From the NCBI RefSeq assembly GCF_900496975.1, contig NZ_UFQC01000042.1, forward strand, positions 1-56,654: 56,654 bases of DNA, read 5' to 3'. A model generated the notes under the pieces. It did no database searches, was not told where the DNA came from, and saw nothing but the letters and a program-made list of their open reading frames with translations. Position numbers and translations under genes: made by a program. This document shows, piece by piece, positions 45,977-53,248 of the stretch (the first letter of the stretch is position 1; each line of letters begins with the position of its first letter). Source of the stretch: Achromobacter veterisilvae. GTDB taxonomy: Bacteria; Pseudomonadota; Gammaproteobacteria; Burkholderiales; Burkholderiaceae_B.

Positions 45977-46010
45977 GAAAACGGGCCGATCGGAAGATCG
46001 GCCCGTTTTC
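45977..46010. terminator. Bidirectional intrinsic terminator after the efflux operon
   Basis: GAAAACGGGCCGATC (45977-45991) and GATCGGCCCGTTTTC (45996-46010) pair perfectly over 15 bp around GGAA, with A and T tracts on either side. It serves the plus-strand efflux operon and the convergent minus-strand gene ending at 46031. Confidence 0.92.
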
Positions 46011-46030
46011 ATTGCCTATGCAGCAAGGCG

Positions 46031-46282
46031 TCAGGCGCGCTTCTTGGCGATCAGGCCCACCACGAACAGCACGACGATCGCGCCGACGACCGAACCGATC
46101 CAGCCCGCGGGCTCGCCCGGCGCGTACCAGCCCAGGGACTGGCCCAGGAAACCGGCGACGACCGAACCGATGATACCCAGGATGGTGGTCATGATGATCC
46201 CCATGTTCTGGTCTCCGGGCATGATGGCGCGGGCGATCAGGCCCACGATGAACCCGACGATGATCATGATGATGATGCTCAT
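46031..46282 (-). CDS. GlsB/YeaQ/YmgE family small membrane protein
   Basis: An 83-residue protein made of about three hydrophobic segments with the repeated GFIVGLIARAIMPG and GSVVAGFLGQSLGW motifs that define the GlsB/YeaQ/YmgE (transglycosylase-associated) family. Homologues are small inner-membrane proteins linked to stress conditions; no enzymatic role is established. GGAGTACGCGC lies upstream of the ATG at 46282. It appears monocistronic. Confidence 0.92.
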   Translation of the reverse strand: MSIIIMIIVGFIVGLIARAIMPGDQNMGIIMTTILGIIGSVVAGFLGQSLGWYAPGEPAGWIGSVVGAIVVLFVVGLIAKKRA

Positions 46283-46383
46283 GCGCGTACTCCTTGACTA
46301 GAGTAAAAGGGGGCAGTGTGCACAGATGATACCCAAGCCGCGCCCGCGCCGGCTGTAACAACTGGTATGCGAAGGGCGCGGGC

Positions 46384-46998
46384 TCAGGAGGTCAGGTCGA
46401 TAAGCTGGCGCACGTCCTTGGTCAGCGCCTCGATGCTGTCCGTATCCGAGGCCAGCAGGCGCGCCTTGCCGTCCTTGTCGAAAATGTACACGCCGCGGCT
46501 GTGCGTGACCTCGTACATGTCCGCGTCGTCGCCGGGGCGGGGCTTCTCGATCTGGTAGGCCACGCGGTAGCGCCGCGCCAGGTCGGCGATCTGCTTTTCG
46601 TCGCCCGTCACGCCGATGGCGTTGTTGTTGAAGGCGTTGACGTAGGCCTGCAGGATATCGGGCGTGTCGCGGTGCGGGTCCACGCTGACGAACAGGATGC
46701 GCACGTCGCGGGCCTTGTCGCCCAGGTTCTGCAGCACGGCCGTCAACTGCGCCATGGTGGTGGGGCAGATGTCCGGGCAACTGGCGTAGCCGAAGAACAG
46801 CAGCACGGTCTTGCCCTTCAGGTCGTCGCTGCTGACCGTCTTGCCGCCCGCCCCGGGCAGCGAGAATTTGAGGTCGGGCAGGTGCCCCTTCACGTTGTAG
46901 AGCGTCCAATCGACGTTCCTGTCGCCGCAGGCGGCAAGGAACACGCACAGGGCCAGCAGCAGGCCGCGCCAGGCGCGGCCGGAAATGAGGTGTCGCAT
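46384..46998 (-). CDS. SCO1/SenC family copper-binding lipoprotein
   Basis: A 204-residue lipoprotein with an LAAC lipobox (Cys24) and a thioredoxin-like fold. The copper ligands of SCO proteins are present: CPDIC (Cys74, Cys78) and His166 in THSRGVYIFD. Such proteins deliver copper to, or keep reduced, the CuA site of cytochrome c oxidase at the periplasmic face. No cytochrome oxidase genes are in view, so the partner oxidase lies elsewhere. The first codon is ATG 46998. Confidence 0.92.
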   Translation of the reverse strand: MRHLISGRAWRGLLLALCVFLAACGDRNVDWTLYNVKGHLPDLKFSLPGAGGKTVSSDDLKGKTVLLFFGYASCPDICPTTMAQLTAVLQNLGDKARDVRILFVSVDPHRDTPDILQAYVNAFNNNAIGVTGDEKQIADLARRYRVAYQIEKPRPGDDADMYEVTHSRGVYIFDKDGKARLLASDTDSIEALTKDVRQLIDLTS

Positions 46999-47132
46999 GA
47001 GTCCAGGGGCGGGTAAAGGGGTAAACCTTTCGATTCTACCCGCAAGCCGGGGACGTGGCCTCGGGGCGGCCGCCGGCGCGCGTGGCGATGTGGCGGCGGC
47101 TTGTCCTGGCGCAAGCGCGGCGCGGAAAGCGC

Positions 47133-47157
47133 GACGGCCCGCGCGAGGCGGGCCGTC
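47133..47157 (-). terminator. Hairpin downstream of prlC
   Basis: GACGGCCCGC (47133-47142) pairs with GCGGGCCGTC (47148-47157), 24 bases past the prlC stop on the minus strand. The minus-strand sequence after it contains only a short TTT, so it is a modest terminator. Confidence 0.6.
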
Positions 47158-47181
47158 GGAGAACGCGGGGGCGCCGGGCGA

Positions 47182-49248
47182 TCAGGCGGGCGTCATGCCG
47201 CTGTGGCGCAGCAGGGCGTCGATGCGCGGGGCGCGGCCGCGGAAAGCGGCGAAGGAGTCGGCCGCCGGGCGCGAACCGCCCACCGCCAGCACCTCGCGGC
47301 GGAAGCGGGCGCCCGTCGCCGGGTCCAGCGTGCCCAGCGCATTGCCGGCCTGCAGGGCGGCGGCTTCCTCGAAGGCTTCATAGGCGTCGGCGGAGAGCAC
47401 CTCCGCCCACTTGTAGCTGTAGTAGCCCGCGCCGTAGCCGCCCGCGAACAGGTGCGAGAACGCATGCGGCAGGCGGTGCCAGGCCGGTGGGAACAGCACG
47501 GCCACTTCCTTGCGCACTTCCTGCAGCAGGTCCAGCACTTCGCCGATGGAAGCGCCCTTGGCGCGGTCGTGCATCAGCATGTCGAACAGCGCGAACTCGA
47601 TCTGGCGCACCGTCTGCATGCCGCTCTGGTAGTTGCGCGCGGCGAGCAGGCGGTCGTAGAGCGCGCGCGGCAGCGGTTCGCCCGTATCGACGTGGGCCGA
47701 CAGCTTCTGCACCACCGCCCACTCCCAGCAGAAGTTCTCCATGAACTGCGAGGGCAGTTCGATGGCGTCCCATTCCACGCTGGCGAAGGCCGCCGCGCCC
47801 GGCTCGTCCACCTCGGACAGCAGGGCGTGCAGGGCATGGCCGGTTTCATGGAACAGCGTGATCACGTCGTCGTGGGTCAGGACGGCGGCGCGGTCGCCGT
47901 TGGGGCGCGAGAAATTGCAGGTGAGATAGGCGATGGGCGTCTGCACCTGGCCGCCTACGACGCGGCGCGTGCGTTCGCTGTCGACCCAGGCGCCGCTTTG
48001 CTTGCCGGAGCGGGCGTACAGGTCCAGGTAGAGGTGGCCGATGAGCTTGCCGTCGGGGCTTTCCACGCGCACGCCGCGCACGTCGCCGTGCCAGGACGAG
48101 ACCGGCGTTTCCGCCAGGCGCACGTCGAACAGGGTTTCGATCACTTCGAACAGCCCGGCCAGCACGCGCGGCTCGGTGAAATACTGCTTCACCTCGTCCT
48201 CGGAATAGGCGTAGCGCGATTCGCGCAGGCGTTCCGAGGCATAGGGCACGTCCCAGGGCTGCAGCTCGTCCAGCCCGAGTTCGGCGGCGGCGTAGGCCTT
48301 CAGTTCGGCCAGGTCTCGCTGGGCGAACGGCTTGGCGCGCGCCGCCAGGTCGCGCAGGAAAACGGTGACTTCGCGGGCGTCGCGGGCCATGCGGGTCTGC
48401 AGGCGCAGCGCCGCGAAAGTACCCAGGCCCAGCAGGCCGGATTCTTCGGCGCGCAGGGCCAGCAGTTCTTCGATCAGGGGGGAATTGTCGAACTGGGCGT
48501 CGCCCTGTTCGGAGGCCACCGTGCCGTAGCCACGGTACAGCGCCTCGCGCAGCGCGCGGTCCTGAGCGTACTGCATGACGGGCAGGTAGCAGGGCATTTT
48601 CAGCGTGAGCTTCCAGCCCGGCTTGCCGTCTTCCTCGGCCGCGGCGCGGGCGGCGGCCCGCACGTCGGCGGGAATGCCGGCCAGGCGGGATTCGTCCTCG
48701 ATCGCCAGCGACCAGGCGTCGATGGAATCCAGCACGTTTTCGGAGAATTTCTGCGAAGCCTGGGCCTCGCGGTCGGAAATGGCGGCGTAGCGTTCGCGGT
48801 CGGCGCCTTGCAGCTCGACGCCGCTCAGCCGGAAATCGCGCAGGGCCATTTCCACGATGCGCCGGCGCACCGGCGGCCAGGAGGCGAAATCGGGGGCGGC
48901 GGCCAGGCGCTGGTACTGCTTGTACAGGCCTTCGTGCAGGCCGACCCAGGTGGAGAATTCGGTCACCAGGGGCAGGGCGGCGTTGTACGCCTCGCGCAGC
49001 TCCGGCGTATTGACCACGGCGTTCAGGTGGCCCGCCACCGACCAGGCGCGCCACAGGCGTTCCGAGGCGGTATCCAGCGGCTCGACCACGGCTTCCCAGG
49101 TGGGCGCGAGCTTGGGGTCGGCCGCCGCGTCGACGGCCTGGCGGGCGATGCCCAGCAGCTCCTCGACGGCCGGCACGATATGCCCGGGCTTGACGGCCGC
49201 GTAATCGACCAGATCGGAAACAGGAGCGAGCAGGGGGTTTTGGGACAT
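47182..49248 (-). CDS. prlC: Oligopeptidase A (M3 metallopeptidase, PrlC)
   Basis: A 688-residue M3 family zinc peptidase of the oligopeptidase A type, which degrades short peptides such as cleaved signal peptides in the cytoplasm. The zinc motif HETGH lies at residues 467-471 (LFHETGHALHALLSE); the SVEWDAIELPSQFMENFCWE block follows and supplies the third zinc ligand and active-site residues, and FAGGYGAGYYSYKWAEVLSADAYEAF near the C-terminus is strongly conserved. ATG 49248 was chosen over 49317, which would add an atypical 23-residue tail. An array of palindrome repeats lies directly upstream. Confidence 0.94.
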   Translation of the reverse strand: MSQNPLLAPVSDLVDYAAVKPGHIVPAVEELLGIARQAVDAAADPKLAPTWEAVVEPLDTASERLWRAWSVAGHLNAVVNTPELREAYNAALPLVTEFSTWVGLHEGLYKQYQRLAAAPDFASWPPVRRRIVEMALRDFRLSGVELQGADRERYAAISDREAQASQKFSENVLDSIDAWSLAIEDESRLAGIPADVRAAARAAAEEDGKPGWKLTLKMPCYLPVMQYAQDRALREALYRGYGTVASEQGDAQFDNSPLIEELLALRAEESGLLGLGTFAALRLQTRMARDAREVTVFLRDLAARAKPFAQRDLAELKAYAAAELGLDELQPWDVPYASERLRESRYAYSEDEVKQYFTEPRVLAGLFEVIETLFDVRLAETPVSSWHGDVRGVRVESPDGKLIGHLYLDLYARSGKQSGAWVDSERTRRVVGGQVQTPIAYLTCNFSRPNGDRAAVLTHDDVITLFHETGHALHALLSEVDEPGAAAFASVEWDAIELPSQFMENFCWEWAVVQKLSAHVDTGEPLPRALYDRLLAARNYQSGMQTVRQIEFALFDMLMHDRAKGASIGEVLDLLQEVRKEVAVLFPPAWHRLPHAFSHLFAGGYGAGYYSYKWAEVLSADAYEAFEEAAALQAGNALGTLDPATGARFRREVLAVGGSRPAADSFAAFRGRAPRIDALLRHSGMTPA

Positions 49249-49367
49249 GGCGGTAGCGGCGTGAATGAAGGCGGGCGATGGATAAAGATCAGGTAGGGAC
49301 GAAATACCCGAATGCAAGGTGCGCCGGCGAAGGCGGTGGGGCAGGCGGTGGAGCAGGCGGTGGAGCA

Positions 49368-49431
49368 GGTGTCTGACACCCCTACGGGATGACCGTCAAG
49401 CTGCCAGGATCGTTCCCGGGTGTCAGACACC
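49368..49431 (+). repeat. 64-bp palindrome-framed repeat, first of tandem pair
   Basis: GGTGTCTGACACC at 49368-49380 and GGTGTCAGACACC at 49419-49431, with a 38-base spacer beginning CCTACGGGATGACCGTC and ending GTTCCCG. It belongs to the family seen at 3.0 and 15.7 kb and is nearly identical to the next copy. Confidence 0.85.
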
Positions 49432-49454
49432 CACGGAGAGGCAGGCTCGATACA

Positions 49455-49518
49455 AGTGTCTGACACCCCTACGAGATGACCGTCAGGCTGCCAGGATGGT
49501 TCCCGGGTGTCAGACACC
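49455..49518 (+). repeat. 64-bp palindrome-framed repeat, second of tandem pair
   Basis: Head AGTGTCTGACACC (49455-49467) and tail GGTGTCAGACACC (49506-49518) with a 38-base spacer that differs from the first copy at only a few positions. The two copies are 23 bases apart and in the same orientation, so local duplication is likely. Confidence 0.85.
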
Positions 49519-49555
49519 CACGGAATACCCAGACAAAGCAACGATCGTCTCCTCG

Positions 49556-49600
49556 GGTGTCAGACACAAACGGACCTCTCTCCCCGAGGCGTCAGACACA
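49556..49600. repeat. Two degenerate single palindromes
   Basis: GGTGTCAGACACA (49556-49568) and GGCGTCAGACACA (49588-49600) carry one and two changes from the palindrome. They follow the tandem 64-bp copies and end 11 bases before the folD stop. With them the whole 49249-49611 gap is taken up mostly by this repeat family. Confidence 0.7.
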
Positions 49601-49611
49601 GAGAGACAATC

Positions 49612-50466
49612 TCAGGAAGCCGCCGCCCGTTCGGCCGCTTCGACGGTATTGACCAGCAGCATGGCGATGGTCATGGGACCCACGCCGCCCGGAACGGGCG
49701 TGATGGCGCCGGCCACTTCCTTGGCCGAGGCGAAGTCCACGTCGCCGCAGAGCTTGCCGTCCGCGCCGCGGTTGATGCCCACGTCGATGACGACGGCGCC
49801 GGGCTTGATCATCGAGCCGTCGATCATGCCGGGCTTGCCGGTGGCGACCACCAGCACGTCGGCGCGGCGGGTCTGCGCGCCCAGGTCGCGCGTCTTGGAA
49901 TTGCACAGGGTGATGGTGGCGCCCGCCTGCAACAGCAGCATCGCCATGGGCTTGCCGACGATATTGCTGGCGCCCACGATCACGGCCTCGGCGCCGCGCA
50001 GCGCCACGCCCTCGGATTCCAGCATCTTCATCACGCCGTAGGGCGTGCAGGGGCGGAACAGCGGCTGGCCGGTCATGAGCAGGCCGGCGTTGCTGATGTG
50101 GAAGCCGTCCACGTCCTTCTCGGCCGCGATGGCCTCGATGACCTTGTGGGAGTCCATGTGCTTGGGCAGGGGCAATTGCACCAGGATGCCGTGGATGGAC
50201 TGATCCCGGTTCAGCTCGCCGATGCGGGCCAGCAATTCGGCCTCGGTCATGTCGGCGGGGTATTGCTCTTTCACGGAGTGCAGGCCGGCCTTTTCGCAGG
50301 CGGCGACCTTGTTGCGCACGTAAACCTGGGAGGCGGGGTCTTCGCCCACCAGCACCACGGCCAGGCCGGGGCGGGTTCCCTTGGCGGCCAGGGCGGAAAC
50401 GCGCTGGGCCACTTCTTCGCGGATGCGCTGCGACAGGGCGGCGCCGTCAATAATCCTTGCGGTCAT
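49612..50466 (-). CDS. folD: Bifunctional methylenetetrahydrofolate dehydrogenase/cyclohydrolase (FolD)
   Basis: A 284-residue FolD, which interconverts 5,10-methylene-THF, 5,10-methenyl-THF and 10-formyl-THF using NADP. The catalytic [13 protein letters not shown] (Tyr and Lys), the QLPLPKHMD loop and the NADP motif [18 protein letters not shown] are intact, and [19 protein letters not shown] closes the protein. ATG 50466 starts the usual MTARIIDG N-terminus. It stands downstream of the two-component genes with 55 bases between. Confidence 0.95.
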   Translation of the reverse strand: MTARIIDGAALSQRIREEVAQRVSALAAKGTRPGLAVVLVGEDPASQVYVRNKVAACEKAGLHSVKEQYPADMTEAELLARIGELNRDQSIHGILVQLPLPKHMDSHKVIEAIAAEKDVDGFHISNAGLLMTGQPLFRPCTPYGVMKMLESEGVALRGAEAVIVGASNIVGKPMAMLLLQAGATITLCNSKTRDLGAQTRRADVLVVATGKPGMIDGSMIKPGAVVIDVGINRGADGKLCGDVDFASAKEVAGAITPVPGGVGPMTIAMLLVNTVEAAERAAAS

Positions 50467-50521
50467 GCGTAAACCTCCGCGCTGCGCGCTTCGGTATTCG
50501 CCTTGGGGGCGGCCCGGCGGC

Positions 50522-51148
50522 TCATGCATGCGCCTCCGGTTTGGCCAAGGCGACCTTCATCAAGTCGGCTACGGTAGTCACTTCCAATTTCTCCATGATG
50601 TTGGCGCGGTGCGCCTCGACGGTCTTGATGCTGATGCCCAGGTCGTCGGCGATCTGCTTGTTCAAGCGGCCGGCGACGATGCGCTCCAGCACCTGCTGCT
50701 CGCGCGCGGTCAGGCGCGCCAGCATGGCTTCGTGGTCCTTCTGGGCCTGGTGCTTGCTGACGCGCTGCGTCGCCTGCTCCAGCATGCGCGCCACGATTTC
50801 CCGCAGGTCCGATTCATTGAACGGCTTTTCCAGGAAGTCGACCGCGCCCTTTTTCATCGTCGATACGGCCATCGGCACGTCGCCGTGGCCGGTGATGAAC
50901 ACGATGGGCAGCGGGGCATTGCGGGCGATCAGTTGTTCCTGCAGTTCCAGGCCGCTCATGCCGGGCATGCGCACGTCGGCGATCAGGACGCCGACCTGGC
51001 TGGCGTCGTAGTCTTCCAGGAAGGATTCGCCGCTGGCATAGGCGCGGACGCGATAGCCATTGGCCTCCAATAGCCAGCGCAGCGAATCGCGTACCGCTTC
51101 GTCGTCGTCAACAATGAATACCGTGGTCGACAGGTGGGGCGTGTTCAT
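50522..51148 (-). CDS. FixJ/NarL-type response regulator
   Basis: A 208-residue response regulator. The receiver domain (about 9-120) has the acidic pocket VDDDE, phosphoacceptor Asp58 in [10 protein letters not shown], and the KP pair in FLEKPF. The C-terminal LuxR-type helix-turn-helix reads [43 protein letters not shown] (about 145-187), giving the FixJ/TodT architecture. Its ATG overlaps the stop of the sensor kinase gene, so the two are a cognate pair. Target genes are not evident; the neighbouring aceE promoter is one possibility. Confidence 0.93.
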   Translation of the reverse strand: MNTPHLSTTVFIVDDDEAVRDSLRWLLEANGYRVRAYASGESFLEDYDASQVGVLIADVRMPGMSGLELQEQLIARNAPLPIVFITGHGDVPMAVSTMKKGAVDFLEKPFNESDLREIVARMLEQATQRVSKHQAQKDHEAMLARLTAREQQVLERIVAGRLNKQIADDLGISIKTVEAHRANIMEKLEVTTVADLMKVALAKPEAHA

Positions 51149-52899
51149 GCGTGCAACTCCTCGGACTGATCGTTCTGGGCCTGCGTCTGGGTCGCAGCGC
51201 AGGGCAGGGTAAAGCGGAAGATAGTACCGCCGGCGGGGTTGGGGTCTGCCCACAGGCGGCCGTGATGCGATTCAATAATGGTACGGCAGATATTCAGTCC
51301 CATGCCCAGGCCCTGGGTCTTGGTGCTGAAGAAAGGTTCGAACAGGCGCTCGGGCTCGGCCAGGCCGTGGCCGCGGTCGACCACCGCCACTTCGATGTGC
51401 TGTTCGTGCAGGATCACGGCGACCTTGAGCTCGTCGGATTCGCTTTTTTCCATGGCCTCCAGCCCGTTTTTCAGCAGGTTCAGCAGCACCTGCTCGATCA
51501 GGATGGGGTCGGCCAGCACGTCCGGCGCGTTCGACGGCACGAACCTGTCGATGCGGATGCGGCGCTTGCGCGCGTCGATGTCGGCGAAGCCGATGGCATT
51601 GTCGACAATGCGGCCGATGGCCACGCGCTGGCGGCGGGGTTCGCTGCGCTTCACGAATTCACGGATGCGGCTGATGATCTTGCCGGCGCGCTCGGCCTGG
51701 GAGGCGGCCTTTTCCAGGGCGGGCAGCAGCATGTTGGGGCTGGTGTGGCCAGCCTTGACCAGCGCCACCGCGCCCATGCTGTAGTTGGCGATGGCGGTCA
51801 GCGGCTGGTTCAGTTCGTGCGCCAGCGACGAGGCCATTTCGCCCATGGTGGTCAGGCGGCTGGTGAGCTGGATCTTTTCCTGCTGCACGCGGGACGCCTC
51901 TTCGTGGACGCGGCGCTCGGTGATGTCGCGCGCCACCTGCATGCGCACGCGGCGGCCGTCGGTCCAGGCCAGCATGCGGTGGTGCACTTCGAACCAGCGC
52001 TGCACGGAGGGCGCGAAGACCTCGACGGATTCATCGGTGAAGCGGCCGCGGCGGCCGGCCAGGAGTTCGTCGTGGCCGCCGGTCTGCGCGCCGAAGACGC
52101 GCCGGTAAGTGCGGTTGGCAAACAGCAGTTCCAGGCCGTCGTGGGTGTCGGCGGTGACCGAAATGGCGTCGTCCAGGCCTTCCAGCACCGTCATGAAGCG
52201 CTCGTGCGCGGCGGTCAGGGCCTCGCGGATGCGCTTGGGTTCGGTGATGTCGGTCATGGAGGTCATCCAGCCGATCTGGTTGCCGTTGGGATCCAGCAGG
52301 GGGGACACGTACATGCGCGCCGTGAAGCGGGAACCGTCGCGGCGCTGCGCCTCGACCTCCAGGCCGCTGCTGGGCGTCTTGCCGGACATCAGCACGTCCA
52401 GCGTGTGCTGGTGCTGTTCGTGGCGGCCCGGCACCCAATAGGGGAAGGGGGGGCTGCGGCCGATCAGGTCGGCCTCGTTCCAGCCGATCATGCGGCAGAA
52501 CGCGGGGTTCACGTAGGCGATGCGGCCTTCCATGTCCAGCACGCGCATGCCGGTGGACATGGAATTCTCCATGGCGCGGCGAAAACCGGTCTCGGCGATC
52601 AGGGCGGCTTCGGCGGACGAGCGGAAGCGCGTGTACCGCCACAGCATCAGCAGGCTGATGACGATCACGCAGGACAGGGCCAGCACCACCCATATCAGGC
52701 GCTGCTGGCGCATTTCCTGGTCGATCGTGACAAACATGACGCTGTCGTCATGGATGCGCTGCAACCAGAAGAACACCGCCATCACACAGATATAGAGGAT
52801 CAGCACCATCGCGGGCGTGACCCAGTACACCCCCCGCCGGCGGGTGCGGGCGTGATCGTGGAACGGCGTAGGAATATTGGACTTGGGCGCGCTGGACAT
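51145..52899 (-). CDS. PAS-domain sensor histidine kinase (FixL/DctB-like)
   Basis: A 584-residue membrane kinase. Two transmembrane helices (about residues 24-45 and 69-90) frame a short periplasmic loop. Two PAS regions follow (about 105-230 and 235-340; TSMTDITEPKR ends the first), then the phosphoacceptor His361 in SSLAHELNQPLTAIANYS and the HATPase domain (NLLKNGLEAM, DRGHGL, FFSTKTQGLGMGLNICRTIIESHHG). The short periplasmic loop suggests sensing by the PAS domains in the cytoplasm; no haem-binding His could be assigned. ATG 52899 was chosen over two longer starts. Divergent from aceE. Confidence 0.9.
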   Translation of the reverse strand: MSSAPKSNIPTPFHDHARTRRRGVYWVTPAMVLILYICVMAVFFWLQRIHDDSVMFVTIDQEMRQQRLIWVVLALSCVIVISLLMLWRYTRFRSSAEAALIAETGFRRAMENSMSTGMRVLDMEGRIAYVNPAFCRMIGWNEADLIGRSPPFPYWVPGRHEQHQHTLDVLMSGKTPSSGLEVEAQRRDGSRFTARMYVSPLLDPNGNQIGWMTSMTDITEPKRIREALTAAHERFMTVLEGLDDAISVTADTHDGLELLFANRTYRRVFGAQTGGHDELLAGRRGRFTDESVEVFAPSVQRWFEVHHRMLAWTDGRRVRMQVARDITERRVHEEASRVQQEKIQLTSRLTTMGEMASSLAHELNQPLTAIANYSMGAVALVKAGHTSPNMLLPALEKAASQAERAGKIISRIREFVKRSEPRRQRVAIGRIVDNAIGFADIDARKRRIRIDRFVPSNAPDVLADPILIEQVLLNLLKNGLEAMEKSESDELKVAVILHEQHIEVAVVDRGHGLAEPERLFEPFFSTKTQGLGMGLNICRTIIESHHGRLWADPNPAGGTIFRFTLPCAATQTQAQNDQSEELHA

Positions 52900-53248
52900 G
52901 GAATTCGGGCCGGATAGACCGCGCATTTTAGTGCGTGTTGGCGGTGAATTGCCGGGAATCGACGCCTCCATTTGGAGGACATACTAAAAAGGATGAGGCG
53001 AAGTCGTTCAGCTTGGGGTCAATTTTCCGTATTATGAAATGCCGTACCGCAACATGAAATTTTCCTTGCGACCGGTTACTCTTCTTTCTTAGAATGCCGG
53101 CTGATAGGGAACCGACCCAAGCAGGTCTCTAGAACACCCCGACCCATGCATGGCATGGTAGCCCGGATGATCCCGGCTACCATGCAATGTCCGCGAGTAG
53201 ATAAATAAGCGGGTGTGGTCACGAACGAACCCAAACAGGAGACACACG
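52900..53248 (+). promoter_or_regulatory. aceE promoter and leader region
   Basis: A sigma-70-like pair TTGCGA (53066-53071) and TAGAAT (53090-53095) with an 18-base spacer precedes aceE. Upstream, ATGAAAT repeats at 53034 and 53054 and AATTTTCC at 53021 and 53058 suggest regulator sites two helical turns apart. The leader contains a large dyad at 53153-53185 and an AGGAG ribosome-binding site at 53237-53241. No coding frame is convincing in the 349 bases. Confidence 0.5.
53153..53185. promoter_or_regulatory. 33-bp dyad in the aceE leader
   Basis: GCATGGTAGCC (53153-53163) and GGCTACCATGC (53175-53185) are perfect arms; inside, GGAT-G-ATCC continues the symmetry with only one C/C mismatch on each side of the inner stem. 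It lies 64 bases before the aceE start, downstream of the predicted promoter, without a T-run. It may be an operator or an RNA hairpin. Confidence 0.6.

Noticed and set aside
49249..49317. Longer N-terminus of oligopeptidase A from ATG 49317
   Set aside because: The added 23 residues do not resemble the family, whose N-terminus (NPLLAP) begins right after ATG 49248.
49249..49611. A CRISPR array
   Set aside because: The repeats are palindrome pairs with a partly conserved spacer, too few and unevenly spaced, and no cas genes are present.
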